From: an uncultured Methylococcaceae bacterium
GTDB lineage: Bacteria; Pseudomonadota; Gammaproteobacteria; Methylococcales; Methylomonadaceae
Assembly (NCBI GenBank): GCA_903873165.1
Contig: CAIQNQ010000211.1
Coordinates: 1 to 58,328, forward strand
Length of the DNA stretch: 58,328 nucleotides
Direction: 5' to 3'
Position numbers and translations under genes: made by a program. The notes below the pieces were generated by a model. The model was not told where the DNA came from, did no database searches, and was given only the letters and a program-made list of their open reading frames with translations. Below are positions 9,297-19,056 of this stretch, one piece after another. How positions within the stretch are numbered: the stretch's first letter is position 1; each line of letters begins with the position of its first letter.

Positions 9297-9803
9297 TTGA
9301 ATAAAACAACTGATATAAGCGTTGGAAAAGTTTCTGGCGTTTTTGGGATTAAAGGGTGGGTAAAAGTATTTTCCTACACTGAGTCCAGAGATAATATTTT
9401 AAAATATTCTCCATGGTTGTTAAAAAAAGGCACTGAAACAAAAGTTTTAAAAGTTATTGATGGTAATTTTCAGGGTAAGCTTTTAACAGCCCAACTTGAA
9501 AGTGTTAATGATAGAGATCAAGCCTCTGCTTTGATGGGATGGGAGATTTTTATTAAAGCAGAGCAGTTACCAAAAGCACGTCAAGGCGAATATTATTGGT
9601 CTGACCTAATTGGTTTAAAAGTTATCACTAATTTAGGGGTCGAGTTTGGCGTAGTTGATAGTTTGTTAGAAACTGGTGCAAATGATGTTGTTATTGTTAG
9701 CGGTGAGCGAGAACGGGTTATTCCATTTTTGCAAGGTGAAACAATATTGAATATAGATTTGGATTTGGGAATAATGACTGTTGATTGGGATCCAGATTTT
9801 TAA
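9297..9803 (+). CDS. rimM: Ribosome maturation factor RimM
   Basis: 16S rRNA processing factor that binds S19 and helps 30S head assembly. Begins with TTG (9297), three bases after the rpsP stop; translation gives [20 protein letters not shown], the usual RimM N-terminus. Residues 1-about 85 form the RimM beta-barrel and from about 95 the PRC-barrel ([13 protein letters not shown]). The end [11 protein letters not shown] matches the family. The stop overlaps the trmD ATG (TAATG), showing translational coupling. Confidence 0.95.
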   Translation: MNKTTDISVGKVSGVFGIKGWVKVFSYTESRDNILKYSPWLLKKGTETKVLKVIDGNFQGKLLTAQLESVNDRDQASALMGWEIFIKAEQLPKARQGEYYWSDLIGLKVITNLGVEFGVVDSLLETGANDVVIVSGERERVIPFLQGETILNIDLDLGIMTVDWDPDF

Positions 9804-10549
9804 TGACGTTGCTGCGTTTTGATGTAATCACTTTATTTCCAGAGATGATAACAAATTCTGCAAGTTACGGAGTAACGGGTAGAGCAATAGAGCGTGATAT
9901 AGTCAGTTTGTCAGTATGGAATCCTAGAGATTACACTAATGATAGACACAAAACGGTTGATGATAGACCTTATGGTGGTGGCCCTGGAATGGTCATGAAG
10001 TATCAGCCTTTGCATGATGCTGTTTATCAAGCAAAAAAATCTGGGACTCAGGACGCAAAGGTTGTTTATTTAAGTCCGCAAGGTAAACCGATTACCCAAG
10101 CATTATTATTTGAAGTGTGTAGTGTTTCTCAATTGATTTTAGTTGCAGGACGCTATGAGGGAGTGGACGAGCGTTTTGTTAACACGGACTGTGATGATGA
10201 ATGGTCAATTGGCGATTATGTTATTAGTGGCGGCGAATTAGCGGCCCTAATAGTAATAGATGCAATAACGCGTTTGTTGCCAGGTGTACTAGGCCATGAA
10301 GAGTCAGCTCAGCAAGACTCCCATATAGATGGCCTGTTGGATTATCCACATTTTACACGACCAGAAGAACTTGAAGGTCAGCAAGTTCCTGATGTGTTGC
10401 TGAGTGGTAATCATGCTGAAATAGATAGCTGGCGTATGAAGCAGGTGTTGGGTAGAACTTGGCAAAGACGTCCAGATTTATTGGAAAAGAAGAATTTAAG
10501 TGCAGTACAGAGTAATCTGTTGCAACAATTTAAAAATGAAGTTGAATAG
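9803..10549 (+). CDS. trmD: tRNA (guanine-N1)-methyltransferase TrmD
   Basis: Methylates G37 of tRNAs with S-adenosylmethionine, preventing +1 frameshifting. The ATG at 9803 overlaps the rimM stop and gives 248 residues starting [15 protein letters not shown]. The SPOUT-fold motifs [25 protein letters not shown] and [20 protein letters not shown] form the knotted SAM site. An upstream in-frame ATG at 9785 is rejected because it would put the start within rimM and add six non-conserved residues. Confidence 0.96.
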   Translation: MTLLRFDVITLFPEMITNSASYGVTGRAIERDIVSLSVWNPRDYTNDRHKTVDDRPYGGGPGMVMKYQPLHDAVYQAKKSGTQDAKVVYLSPQGKPITQALLFEVCSVSQLILVAGRYEGVDERFVNTDCDDEWSIGDYVISGGELAALIVIDAITRLLPGVLGHEESAQQDSHIDGLLDYPHFTRPEELEGQQVPDVLLSGNHAEIDSWRMKQVLGRTWQRRPDLLEKKNLSAVQSNLLQQFKNEVE

Positions 10550-10557
10550 GGTGTGTG

Positions 10558-10899
10558 ATGAGCAATATTATTGATGTATTGGAAAAAGAACAATTAAAAG
10601 AAATTCCTGAGTTTAATCCAGGTGATACTGTCGTCGTCCAAGTAAGAGTAAAAGAAGGCGAACGTGAAAGAATACAGGCTTTTGAAGGTATCGTGATTGC
10701 AAAACGTAATCGTGGTTTAAACTCTGCATTTACAGTAAGAAAGATTTCACATGGTACGGGTGTTGAGCGTGTATTTCAAACACACAGTCCTCTAATCAGT
10801 GAAATTGCAGTTAAACGTCGTGGTGATGTACGTCGTGCTAAATTGTATTATTTACGTGATTTAACGGGTAAAGCAGCTCGTATTAAAGAAAAACTTTAA
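10558..10899 (+). CDS. rplS: 50S ribosomal protein L19
   Basis: Large-subunit protein bL19 at the 30S-50S interface, 113 residues from the ATG at 10558 ([14 protein letters not shown]). [29 protein letters not shown] and [18 protein letters not shown] are family signatures. Last gene of the operon; a strong terminator follows. Confidence 0.97.
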   Translation: MSNIIDVLEKEQLKEIPEFNPGDTVVVQVRVKEGERERIQAFEGIVIAKRNRGLNSAFTVRKISHGTGVERVFQTHSPLISEIAVKRRGDVRRAKLYYLRDLTGKAARIKEKL

Positions 10900-10920
10900 C
10901 ACGCAATTTATTGGTATGCT

Positions 10921-10950
10921 AAAAAAGGCAGCGCAAGCTGCCTTTTTTTT
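10921..10950 (+). terminator. Rho-independent terminator of the rpsP-rplS operon
   Basis: GGCAGC (10927-10932), GCAA tetraloop, GCTGCC (10937-10942), flanked by A6 and T8 that extend the stem and provide the U-tract. It lies 21 bases after the rplS stop. The A-rich left flank means it could also work in the other direction. Confidence 0.93.
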
Positions 10951-11002
10951 AGTTTAAAAATATTATCTTAAATTGAAATGATTAACTCTTTAGAGTGTAA
11001 AT

Positions 11003-11500
11003 ATGTCTAAACAAGAAAAAACATTAACAATGACCGTATTAATGACGCCCGATATGGCAAACTTTTCAGGTAATGTGCATGGTGGATCATTATTAAAATT
11101 GCTCGATCAAGTGGCTTATGCCTGTGCCGCTAAATATTGTAAAAATTATGTAGTGACTGCTGCATTAGATCAGGTGTTTTTTAAACAGCAAGTTAATGTA
11201 GGTGAGTTAGTTTCATTTTTTGCCAGAGTGAATCATGTCGGAAGGTCATCTATGGAAGTCGGCGTTAAAGTTGTCGCTGAGAACTTACGTACTAATGAAA
11301 AAAGACACACGACTTCTTGTTATTTTACGATGGTAGCTATTGATGATGAAGGTAAATCGTTTGAAGTCCCGCGTTTGATTTTAGAAACTGAAGCCGAGAA
11401 AAAACATTATGTGGCTGCTGAGTTGCGTAGACAAATGCGCCAAGAAAGTTTAGAAAAAAGTCGAGCGCTCTACGTTGAACTATCAGAGGAAGAGTTTTAA
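11003..11500 (+). CDS. Hotdog-fold acyl-CoA thioesterase (YciA/BFIT type)
   Basis: A 165-residue acyl-CoA thioesterase that hydrolyses acyl-CoA to free acid and CoA. The hotdog motif NVHGGSLLKLLDQVAYACA carries the conserved Gly and catalytic Asp, and AALDQVFFKQQVNVGELVSF is the following strand region. GRSSMEVGVKV and CYFTMVAID are also typical. It sits between rplS and parC; its last stop base is directly followed by the GTG start of parC, so the two probably share a transcript. Substrate range cannot be read from sequence. Confidence 0.85.
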   Translation: MSKQEKTLTMTVLMTPDMANFSGNVHGGSLLKLLDQVAYACAAKYCKNYVVTAALDQVFFKQQVNVGELVSFFARVNHVGRSSMEVGVKVVAENLRTNEKRHTTSCYFTMVAIDDEGKSFEVPRLILETEAEKKHYVAAELRRQMRQESLEKSRALYVELSEEEF

Positions 11501-13732
11501 GTGCTGATACAAGGAAATTTTGAACAAATACCCTTAAAAGATTTTGCTGAAAAAGCGTACTTGGATTATTCCATGTACGTTATTTTAGATCGAGCCTTAC
11601 CACATATTGCGGATGGTCTAAAACCCGTCCAGCGTCGAATCATCTATGCCATGTCAGAGTTGGGCCTGACAGCATTAGCAAAATATAAAAAATCTGCGCG
11701 TACTGTGGGTGATGTATTAGGTAAATACCACCCGCATGGTGATTCAGCTTGTTATGAAGCCATGGTACTGATGGCACAAAGCTTTTCTTATCGCTATCCT
11801 TTAGTTGATGGTCAAGGTAATTGGGGGTCACCAGATGATCCTAAATCATTTGCTGCAATGCGTTACACTGAATCTCGTTTAACAGGTTACGCTAATACTT
11901 TACTCAGTGAATTGGGGCAGGGCACAGTTGAATGGGCCGATAATTTTGATGCTACTTTGAAAGAGCCAGAATTATTACCAGCCAGATTACCTAATATTTT
12001 ATTAAATGGCACGATGGGTATTGCGGTCGGCATGGCGACTGATATCCCTCCACATAATCTTAGAGAAATAGCGGCGGCTTGTATTCAATTATTAGATGAG
12101 CCTGATTGTCCAGTTGAGACCTTATTTGCTCATATTAAAGGCCCTGATTATCCCACCGAAGCCGAGATCATTACTTCTGCTGAAGATATCCAAAAAATGT
12201 ATATCACCGGCGGTGGCTCTATAAAAATGCGCGCCATTTATGAGGAAGAAGACGGCGTTATCGTGATTACTTCTCTACCCCATCAAGTGTCTGGGGCTAA
12301 GTTACTAGAGCAAATAGCCGCGCAAATGTTGGCGAAAAAATTACCGATGATTGAGGATTTAAGGGATGAATCCGATCATGAAAATCCCACCCGCTTGCTT
12401 ATCATTCCAAAGTCTAAACGTACCGATGTTGATGCCGTTATGTCACATTTGTTTACGACGACTGATTTAGAGAAAAGTTATCGTGTCAATATGAACATGA
12501 TAGGTTTGGATGGTAAGCCTAAGGTTAAAGGTCTAAGAGAAATATTAGTAGAATGGCTGGCGTATAGAACAGAAACTGTGCGTAGGCGTTTGCAATATCG
12601 ATTAGATAAAGTCTTGGCTAGATTACACATCTTAGATGGTTTGTTAATAGCCTATCTAAATATTGATGAAGTCATCGCGATTATCCGTAATGAAGAATAT
12701 CCCAAACCCGTGTTAATGGCGAGGTTTGGCTTAACAGATATTCAAGCCGAAGCGATTTTAGAATTAAAATTAAGACATCTTGCCAAGTTAGAGGAAATGA
12801 AAATTCGTGGCGAACAAGATGCTTTAGAAAAAGAACGTGCCGCTTTAGAAAAAACTTTAGGGTCAAAATTATTACTCAATCGTTTAATTAGAAAAGAAAT
12901 TAAACGCGATGCCGAACAATATGGTGATGAGCGACGTTCTCCCATCGTATCAAGAGTCGCTGCAGTTGCTTTAGAAACGACCGCCTTAATTAGCAATGAG
13001 CCATTAACGATAATCTTGTCACAAAAAGGTTGGATCAGAGCAGCTAAAGGTCATGATATTGATGTAGAAACCTTAAACTATCGGTCGGGTGATAGTTATT
13101 TAAGTGCAGTAAAAGGTCGTTCAACTCAGTCAGTCTATTTATTAGACACGACAGGTCGAGCTTATAGCACATCAAGTCACGATTTGCCCTCAGCCAGGAC
13201 TCAAGGTGAACCTTTAACAGGTCGATTTAATCCGCCTGCTGGGGCAATGTTTAGTCATTTAATGACCGGTAATCCAGATGATTGGTATATATTAACCAGC
13301 CATTATGGTTATGGTTTTAGAGTGCAGCTTAAAGAATTAGTGAGTAAAAATAAAGCCGGAAAATTACTGATTACCTTACCAGACGGTGCTAAAGTTTTAA
13401 AGCCAGAATGGGTGCAGAGTGAAGCTGATTTCTTAGCCGTAGTGACTTTACAGGGTCGATTATTGATATTTCCAGTGGCAGAGTTACCCGCATTAGCGCG
13501 GGGTAAAGGAAATAAATTGATACAAATACCCAGTGCCGATTTAAGTTCAGGAACCGATGCCGTGGTTGCTGTGTTACCCGTTCCAGAAAATAGTAACTTA
13601 AAGGTAGTTGCTGGCAAACGTTTCTTAAGTTTAAAGGCGGCAGACATCGCCCATTATACTAGCGCGAGAGCTAAAAGAGGCTTGCCATTACCAAGAGGCT
13701 TTCAGCGTGTTGATGGTTTAGAATTGGAATAA
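11501..13732 (+). CDS. parC: DNA topoisomerase IV subunit A
   Basis: Breakage-reunion subunit of topoisomerase IV, which decatenates daughter chromosomes with ParE. 743 residues from a GTG start immediately after the preceding stop. The winged-helix core includes [12 protein letters not shown], with Ser82 and Glu86 at the quinolone-resistance positions in the susceptible form, and the active-site tyrosine in [10 protein letters not shown] (Tyr122). The C-terminal beta-pinwheel is degenerate, as in ParC rather than GyrA. The last 45 codons are duplicated about 2.6 kb downstream, after msrQ. Confidence 0.95.
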   Translation: MLIQGNFEQIPLKDFAEKAYLDYSMYVILDRALPHIADGLKPVQRRIIYAMSELGLTALAKYKKSARTVGDVLGKYHPHGDSACYEAMVLMAQSFSYRYPLVDGQGNWGSPDDPKSFAAMRYTESRLTGYANTLLSELGQGTVEWADNFDATLKEPELLPARLPNILLNGTMGIAVGMATDIPPHNLREIAAACIQLLDEPDCPVETLFAHIKGPDYPTEAEIITSAEDIQKMYITGGGSIKMRAIYEEEDGVIVITSLPHQVSGAKLLEQIAAQMLAKKLPMIEDLRDESDHENPTRLLIIPKSKRTDVDAVMSHLFTTTDLEKSYRVNMNMIGLDGKPKVKGLREILVEWLAYRTETVRRRLQYRLDKVLARLHILDGLLIAYLNIDEVIAIIRNEEYPKPVLMARFGLTDIQAEAILELKLRHLAKLEEMKIRGEQDALEKERAALEKTLGSKLLLNRLIRKEIKRDAEQYGDERRSPIVSRVAAVALETTALISNEPLTIILSQKGWIRAAKGHDIDVETLNYRSGDSYLSAVKGRSTQSVYLLDTTGRAYSTSSHDLPSARTQGEPLTGRFNPPAGAMFSHLMTGNPDDWYILTSHYGYGFRVQLKELVSKNKAGKLLITLPDGAKVLKPEWVQSEADFLAVVTLQGRLLIFPVAELPALARGKGNKLIQIPSADLSSGTDAVVAVLPVPENSNLKVVAGKRFLSLKAADIAHYTSARAKRGLPLPRGFQRVDGLELE

Positions 13733-13855
13733 CTCGTTTTTTTAAAGTTAAAACTAGCATTCAAGCAGGTTTATAAATCAACACAAAGGATCATTTTAAA
13801 ATCAAATAAATATTTTAATATCAAGTTTAAGTGGGCTTGCATCAATTATAGTAAA
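13588..13855 (+). repeat. Direct repeat copy A: parC 3' end and flank
   Basis: Covers the last 45 codons of parC and about 120 bases after it. It matches 16218-16510 (copy B). Coding part: both copies read [10 protein letters not shown] and [15 protein letters not shown] or close variants. Non-coding part: both share TTTAAAGTTAAAACTA, CAACACAAAGG and AAATAAAT blocks in the same order, with small indels. Confidence 0.85.
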
Positions 13856-13865
13856 GATTAGACAT

Positions 13866-14310
13866 CCGAAAAGTTTTTTCTGCCACTTCTCGCAGTAAAT
13901 TACGATTAGTCGCGGCAATCCTCGCACATCCATTTAGATTGTCGTTTGACTATCTACCCGTTCAAATTCGCGTTCTTGCAAGATGCGCAATAGCTTAACC
14001 GCACATAAGCGATCGGTGCTTCTTCAAACAAATCTCGAAAGCGTTCTTCACTTTGATGTAGTTGAGCCACTATTTGAATTCGACTCAATTCCGCAGCCGC
14101 TTTAGCTGCAAAGATTTTTAAGGTGTAGACAAGTTGCGGTTCTTTGGGCATGGGCTTGGAATCAAATACTGCTAAATGACTGAGTACGTTGCCTTCGACA
14201 TCTAATAACGGTATTCCAAAATAACTTTCAACGTCTTGTTCTTCTGGAAACAGTTTCCAGACTTCAGTTGGGTAATGGCACAAATTTCCTTGCAGCACAG
14301 TGATTGCTTT
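13866..14310 (-). pseudogene. Remnant of an FhlA-like sigma-54 activator (GAF, PAS, AAA+ pieces)
   Basis: Reading the minus strand, 14310-14015 encodes the end of a GAF domain (VLQGNLCHYPTEVWKLFPEE, YFGIPLLDVEGNVLSHLAVF) and the start of a PAS domain (DLFEEAPIAYV). After a deletion, about 13980-13870 encodes pieces of the sigma-54 AAA+ domain: VKLLRILQEREFERVDSQTT, then a stop, MDVR, and in another frame ARIAATNRNLLREVAEKTF. The order matches FhlA/NtrC-type enhancer-binding activators. The N-terminus, most of the AAA+ domain and the DNA-binding helix are missing, and it contains stops and frameshifts, so it is non-functional. Confidence 0.8.
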
Positions 14311-14336
14311 TGTTTAATTGTCACTGGTTAAGATTA

Positions 14337-14366
14337 TTGACATACACAAACTAAAATAAATTTAAT
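14337..14366 (+). promoter_or_regulatory. Putative sigma-70 promoter for the 32-codon secreted peptide
   Basis: TTGACA (14337-14342) and TTTAAT (14361-14366) spaced by 18 bases, ending 14 bases before the ATG at 14380. The -35 is a perfect match and the -10 is a fair one. Position and spacing are the only evidence. Confidence 0.45.
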
Positions 14367-14379
14367 TTTTAGGCCTACC

Positions 14380-14478
14380 ATGAAAAATGTAAAAACTGTT
14401 GTTTCCTCTGCTTTGGCTGCTGTTATCGCTGTGGGTGTACTTGGCTTGCAATCTGAAGCTTTTGCCGCTGATTGGTAG
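14380..14478 (+). CDS. 32-residue signal-peptide mini-ORF, probably a truncated small secreted protein
   Basis: Starts MKNVKTVVSSALAAVIAVGV and continues to a signal-peptidase site (AFA-AD), ending after AADW at TAG. This is essentially a signal peptide with no mature part. It resembles the N-terminus of small secreted DUF2282 (BufA1-like) proteins, whose mature part would begin similarly, so a nonsense mutation in such a gene is the likely explanation. Reading past the TAG gives only a few codons (ENYPKGTC) before another stop. It has its own promoter-like sequence and could alternatively be a true micropeptide. Confidence 0.4.
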   Translation: MKNVKTVVSSALAAVIAVGVLGLQSEAFAADW

Positions 14479-14531
14479 GAGAATTATCCGAAAGGAACAT
14501 GTATCTCTATGAGGTTATGATGCCATCGACT

Positions 14532-14560
14532 CCTGTAATCGTGATATATTTAATTACAGG
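14532..14560. promoter_or_regulatory. Inverted repeat upstream of msrP
   Basis: CCTGTAAT (14532-14539) and ATTACAGG (14553-14560) form a perfect 8-bp inverted repeat with a 13-base spacer, about 90 bases before the msrP ATG. It lacks a T-tract, so an operator or mRNA hairpin is as likely as a terminator. Confidence 0.35.
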
Positions 14561-14651
14561 ATATGAAGTGACTTGAAATACCAATTACTATTAAAATCAG
14601 ATAATAATAAATAAATTTAGGATTTGTGCAACTAACTCTAAGGAAAAAATA

Positions 14652-15584
14652 ATGAAACCTTATAAACCACCGTTTATCCCTTCTTCAGAAATAACTCCGC
14701 GCGACTTATTTGAATCCCGCCGGAAATTTATGCAGCTAGCTGGAGGCGCTTCTTTAGCCGCATTATTACCGCATGGCGTTTGGGCTGCCGAAAAGTTGAT
14801 GGATGTTAAAAAGTCTATTTACACGGTACCAGAGGAGTTAACACCGCAGAAGGATGTAACAAGTTATAACAACTTTTACGAATTTGGCACAAGCAAGGAT
14901 CAACCTGCTATGTCTGCGGGTAGTTTAAAAACTAGGCCTTGGACGATTACTGTTGAAGGCGAAGTAAAAAAACCTAAAGTATTTACTATTGAAGAGTTAT
15001 TAAAACTGTCGCCCTTAGAAGAGCGGATTTATCGTTTACGATGTGTCGAGGCATGGTCTATGGTCGTGCCGTGGATTGGATTTTCGCTATCTGAACTTAT
15101 TAAGCAGGTTGAACCAACTGGCAACGCTAAATTTGTCGAATTTGTTACTCTGCACGATCCAGAGCAAATGCCAGGTCAAAAAACAGCGGTATTGGAATGG
15201 CCTTATCGGGAAGGCTTGCGCATGGATGAAGCGATGCACCCTTTAACCTTATTAACATTGGGTCTGTACGGAGAAGTTTTACCTAATCAAAATGGCGCAC
15301 CAGTCCGCGTCGTGATGCCTTGGAAATACGGCTTTAAAAGTGCCAAATCTATAGTAAGCATTCGATTTGTCGAAAAGCAGCCAACAACCAGTTGGATGAA
15401 AGCGGGGCCAAATGAATACGGCTTTTATGCCAACGTTAATCCTGAAGTCGATCATCCTCGCTGGACTCAAGCTAAGGAACGACGAATTGGTGAGTTTTTA
15501 AAACGTAAGACCCTAATGTTTAATGGTTATGCTGATGAAGTGGCTCCACTGTATTCAGGTATGGATCTAACTAAGAGTTTTTAA
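14652..15584 (+). CDS. msrP: Protein-methionine-sulfoxide reductase catalytic subunit MsrP
   Basis: Periplasmic molybdopterin enzyme that reduces methionine sulfoxide in oxidised envelope proteins. 310 residues, with a twin-arginine signal ([20 protein letters not shown], residues 21-40). The molybdenum-ligating cysteine is in [15 protein letters not shown] (Cys131), and [19 protein letters not shown] is the conserved C-terminal segment. AAGGAAAAAATA precedes the ATG. Its membrane partner msrQ begins one base after its stop. The pair is bracketed by the parC-tail repeats. Confidence 0.95.
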   Translation: MKPYKPPFIPSSEITPRDLFESRRKFMQLAGGASLAALLPHGVWAAEKLMDVKKSIYTVPEELTPQKDVTSYNNFYEFGTSKDQPAMSAGSLKTRPWTITVEGEVKKPKVFTIEELLKLSPLEERIYRLRCVEAWSMVVPWIGFSLSELIKQVEPTGNAKFVEFVTLHDPEQMPGQKTAVLEWPYREGLRMDEAMHPLTLLTLGLYGEVLPNQNGAPVRVVMPWKYGFKSAKSIVSIRFVEKQPTTSWMKAGPNEYGFYANVNPEVDHPRWTQAKERRIGEFLKRKTLMFNGYADEVAPLYSGMDLTKSF

Positions 15585-15585
15585 A

Positions 15586-16209
15586 ATGATGCTACTTAAA
15601 AATCTAAATAACCAAACAATAGCGTGGATTAAAGCCGTTATATTTGTGTTGGCCTTATTCCCTTTGTTTAAGTTGGGTATAGCTGCATACTCTGATAATT
15701 TGGGTGCTAATCCGATTGAAAAGATCACGCATAGGACGGGTTATTGGACTTTAGTGTTTTTGCTGATTACTTTAACGCTAACACCTATAAGGCGCTTATT
15801 AGGTTGGTCATGGGTGATCCGTTTACGTCGTATGCTGGGTTTGTTTGCTTTCTTTTACGGCTGCTTGCATTTTTTAACTTATATGGTTTTGGATCAATTC
15901 TTTGATTGGGAAAACATCATTAAAGATATTGTAAAACGCCCCTATATTACGGTGGGCTTTAGCGCCTTATTACTGATGATCCCACTAGCGATCACATCAA
16001 CTGATAGCATGATTCGTAAGTTGGGAGGAAAGCGTTGGCGATGGCTACACAGTCTGATTTATATCAGTGCTATCGGTGGTGTTGCGCATTTTTGTTGGTT
16101 AGTAAAAAAAGATCTTACTAACCCGATTACTTTTGCAATCTTGCTAACAGTATTATTGTGTATTCGAATTATCTTTTGGTTAAAAAAACTTAGGGCAGAG
16201 AAAAGCTGA
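15586..16209 (+). CDS. msrQ: Haem-binding membrane subunit MsrQ
   Basis: Six-helix b-type cytochrome of the ferric-reductase-like family that passes quinone electrons to MsrP. 207 residues, as expected. Conserved HRTGYWTLVFL and FYGCLHFLTYMVLDQFFDWE hold one histidine each in membrane helices, and RWRWLHSLIYISAIGGVAHF holds two more. It forms a two-gene operon with msrP. Its stop lies about ten bases before the duplicated parC tail. Confidence 0.94.
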   Translation: MMLLKNLNNQTIAWIKAVIFVLALFPLFKLGIAAYSDNLGANPIEKITHRTGYWTLVFLLITLTLTPIRRLLGWSWVIRLRRMLGLFAFFYGCLHFLTYMVLDQFFDWENIIKDIVKRPYITVGFSALLLMIPLAITSTDSMIRKLGGKRWRWLHSLIYISAIGGVAHFCWLVKKDLTNPITFAILLTVLLCIRIIFWLKKLRAEKS

Positions 16210-16217
16210 GGGTAAAT

Positions 16218-16510
16218 GCCAGCAATAAGGTGGTGGCGGGTAAACGTTTCTTAAGTTTAAACACGGCAGATATTGCTCATTATAATAGTGCCAGAGCTAA
16301 AATGGGCTTGCTATTACCGAGAGGCTTTCAGCGTGTTGATGGTTTAGAATTGGAATAACCCGCTTTTTTAAAGTTAAAACTAACATTCTATAAAGTTTAA
16401 AAATAAACACTCCATCAACAATGACTGTTTCTCAGTCAACACAAAGGTTCTTTTGGAAATTAAATAAATAGTTTTAAAATCATTGGCTTAGTAGGTTGGC
16501 ATTGATAGTG
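16218..16510 (+). repeat. Direct repeat copy B: orphan parC 3' end after msrQ
   Basis: 16221-16358 is an open 45-codon stretch nearly identical to the ParC C-terminus ([13 protein letters not shown] ... [15 protein letters not shown], stop), without a start codon or the rest of the gene. The following 150 bases also resemble the sequence after parC. Differences such as Lys to Asn, Arg to Met and several silent changes show that the copies diverged after duplication or came from different strains. Confidence 0.85.
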
Positions 16511-16595
16511 CTTTAATTGAACTGACATGCTGTAAAAGGTAATTTTACAGGTCTGCATTAATTAAATTCACTTCCTAATCCATGAGACCATTTAT

Positions 16596-18188
16596 ATGAA
16601 AACAAAAGTTTCCAAAAAGAAATTAAATTTAACTCGGTGCGCATTAGCGGTTGCGACTTCTTTAGTAGCTTCTCATGCTTACGCTGATGCGGTCACCGAT
16701 TGGAATTTATACACTGCTTTAGCCACTAAAGGTGCAACTTCAACAACTGCAGGTGTTGCTGGTAATGCGCAAAATTCTAACGTTTCGACCCGCATAGCAG
16801 CAATTGAAGCCAGAGCTGTATTTGATGCCGTTAATGCAGTCAGCCAATTCAGTCCAGGTAAAGGCTATTATTATATCGTTGGCGCAACAGGTGGATCAGC
16901 TGCAGCCGCCGCAGCGCAAGCGGCTCATGATGTATTGGTAGGCACTTTGCCAGCCAGTTTAAGTGGGGCTGGAACTGGGACACGTACTTGGCTTGATGCT
17001 CAATTAGCGACTGATTTATCAAATCTAGGTGTCATAAGCACTGATCCAGGTGTTATTGCGGGGCAAAATGCCGCTGCCGCTGCGCTGGCAGCAAGAGTAG
17101 GTGATTATTCTGCTATTAGAACCACTTATATACCATCATCAAATATCTCAAGCACGGGTACGGCAACTGCTACTGGTAATCCAGGTATTGGTTTATGGCG
17201 TCCTAATAATGGCGGTGCAGGTGTTGTTGATGCTAATACAGGCGCACCTGCTGGTTTTGATGCAACTGGTGCTATTGTTCCAGGTGCAGCGATTGACTTT
17301 AATTGGAAAAATGTTACGCCGTTCAGCTTAAGTACTTTAGATAAACAAAAGTTGGTGGCGTTAGTACCGCCTGTATTAAAAGTGGGTAGTGCAGAATATA
17401 CGGCGGAATTAGCCTTTGTTCAAAGTCATGGTCAAGATTTCTCAGCTGCTACTACCAGCCGTACAGGTGATCAATTACTACAAGCTTTGTATTACAAAAG
17501 TGATGCTGAGTTATTTGCTAATCAAGTGGCTAGACAGGCTTCAGCCGATCGTAATTTGAGCTTAGTGCAAAATGCTAAACTGTTTGCAGCACTTGATAGT
17601 GCCTTAGCTGATGCACGTATCGCAGCTTTTCAGGCTAAATATGACCTAGATTATTGGCGTCCAATTACCGCAATTAATGCTGATGCTACGGGTAATGCCG
17701 CCACTATTACTTGGAAACCATTGGCTACGACCCCCGCTCATCCTAGTGCCCCAGCGGGTCATAGCACGACAATCGCGGCAGGTGTGGAAATTTTAAGAGC
17801 ATTTTTTCAATCTGATAATATCGTTCAAGCCGGTAGTCCAGTTACTTTGACTGGGTTTTCTTGGTTAGTTGGGACTAATAACGGAACCGGCAAGCTTACA
17901 ACAACAATTAATGGTAAAGATGCAACGACTCGTGATGTTTCAACTTTTACGCAATTACAGTTAGAAAATGGTCGCAGCCGAATTTATCTAGGCGTACATT
18001 TTCCTAATGATGATTACCAAGGTCAAATATTGGGTGTATCAGTTGCTGATCAAATTATTAATGCGCAATTAGATCCTGCTATTAGTGGTTTAAGCGTTTA
18101 TAAAGGCTCTGCTACAGTGGGTACTGGGGCAAACTTACGTAAACTTTTTGTTAATAATTCATCGGTCTCAGGTTTTACTGGGTTATAA
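16596..18188 (+). CDS. Secreted PAP2/vanadium-dependent haloperoxidase-like protein
   Basis: A 530-residue protein with a signal peptide (cleavage near ASHAYA-DA, residue 30). The C-terminal half has the three oxyanion-binding motifs of the PAP2/vanadium haloperoxidase family: KYDLDYWRPITAI (Lys348, Arg355), HPSAPAGHST (His389) and SRIYLGVHFPNDD (Arg462, His468). The serine of the classical SGH motif is alanine (AGH). The active form could be an acid phosphatase or a haloperoxidase; sequence alone does not decide. The N-terminal third is Ala/Gly/Thr-rich. The next gene encodes a sorting-tailed exported protein on the same strand 50 bases on. Confidence 0.82.
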   Translation: MKTKVSKKKLNLTRCALAVATSLVASHAYADAVTDWNLYTALATKGATSTTAGVAGNAQNSNVSTRIAAIEARAVFDAVNAVSQFSPGKGYYYIVGATGGSAAAAAAQAAHDVLVGTLPASLSGAGTGTRTWLDAQLATDLSNLGVISTDPGVIAGQNAAAAALAARVGDYSAIRTTYIPSSNISSTGTATATGNPGIGLWRPNNGGAGVVDANTGAPAGFDATGAIVPGAAIDFNWKNVTPFSLSTLDKQKLVALVPPVLKVGSAEYTAELAFVQSHGQDFSAATTSRTGDQLLQALYYKSDAELFANQVARQASADRNLSLVQNAKLFAALDSALADARIAAFQAKYDLDYWRPITAINADATGNAATITWKPLATTPAHPSAPAGHSTTIAAGVEILRAFFQSDNIVQAGSPVTLTGFSWLVGTNNGTGKLTTTINGKDATTRDVSTFTQLQLENGRSRIYLGVHFPNDDYQGQILGVSVADQIINAQLDPAISGLSVYKGSATVGTGANLRKLFVNNSSVSGFTGL

Positions 18189-18239
18189 AAATAACTTTAG
18201 TTCATTAATAAGACCATAAATTACTCTTTTGGAGAAAAC

Positions 18240-18857
18240 ATGATGAAAACTTTTTTTTGCGTACAACAGTTTGCCTTTCTATTAATGGCAGTTGTATTGA
18301 CATCAACGGCTAACGCCGATTCTATTGATCTGGGTGCTGGTTTTAATGCCGGTTCTAGCGTGCAAAATTCATACTTTAAAATTGAAGATAATTCGGCTTA
18401 CGATCTTACCAGTATTGTGTTAACCGCTACGGGTACGGGATCTGCGACAGGCTGGAGCGACACTTGGAATGTAGCCGATGTAACTGCAGGAAATTTTTCT
18501 GTGAATTATTTTACGCAAGCGACACAAGCCTTTGCGGTAAATTTTCCTAATCTCTATGCGACAACTCTCGTGAGTGGTGGTGTGGCTAGTGACAATGCGA
18601 ATAGTATTACACCCAGTGATATAGCCTATACATTAAGTGCTGTAGCAAATGGTGAAACTATTCAGTTAGTGTTTAATGGTGGAGGGGATACACTATTCTT
18701 AGGTCTTGATCAGTATGGCAACCCAACAAATGCCTCTGACTTCGGTTATGTTGCAACAGCATCAGTAGCGGCAGTGCCTTTACCTGGAGCCTTCTATTTG
18801 TTTGCCACTGGTGTGGTTAGTTTTGTGGTGAGTCGTAAAAGAAAACAAGCTATTTAG
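18240..18857 (+). CDS. Exported protein with VPLP-type PEP-CTERM sorting tail
   Basis: A 205-residue protein with a signal peptide (ANA-DSI near residue 26) and a C-terminal tripartite sorting signal: VPLPGAFYLFATGVVSFVVS then RKRKQAI. This is a VPLP variant of the PEP-CTERM motif recognised by exosortase. The middle part is a beta-rich Ser/Thr/Asn domain without a family I recognise. It follows the haloperoxidase-like gene and precedes a strong terminator, so the two are probably co-transcribed. The exosortase is not in this window. Confidence 0.75.
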   Translation: MMKTFFCVQQFAFLLMAVVLTSTANADSIDLGAGFNAGSSVQNSYFKIEDNSAYDLTSIVLTATGTGSATGWSDTWNVADVTAGNFSVNYFTQATQAFAVNFPNLYATTLVSGGVASDNANSITPSDIAYTLSAVANGETIQLVFNGGGDTLFLGLDQYGNPTNASDFGYVATASVAAVPLPGAFYLFATGVVSFVVSRKRKQAI

Positions 18858-18904
18858 TTATTAACTGTCTTATCTTTTCAACAGGTTTACATTATATCAA
18901 TACG

Positions 18905-18950
18905 CAATTCTGACAATTATCGCTAAGGCTCAATTGTCAGAATTGTTTGA
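18905..18950 (+). terminator. Terminator after the VPLP-tailed gene
   Basis: Perfect 14-bp inverted repeat CAATTCTGACAATT (18905-18918) / AATTGTCAGAATTG (18932-18945) with a 13-base loop, followed by TTTGATG. A strong stem with a weak T-tract; it lies between convergent genes and could serve both strands. Confidence 0.65.
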
Positions 18951-19056
18951 TGACAAGGCAGATGATTAAAACACTCATTTGTTGAATGAAATTCGCTTTG
19001 ACATTTTGTTTTGTCCGTTGATTAACTTTGAAGCAGCTTTTTACGAAACGTAGAAA

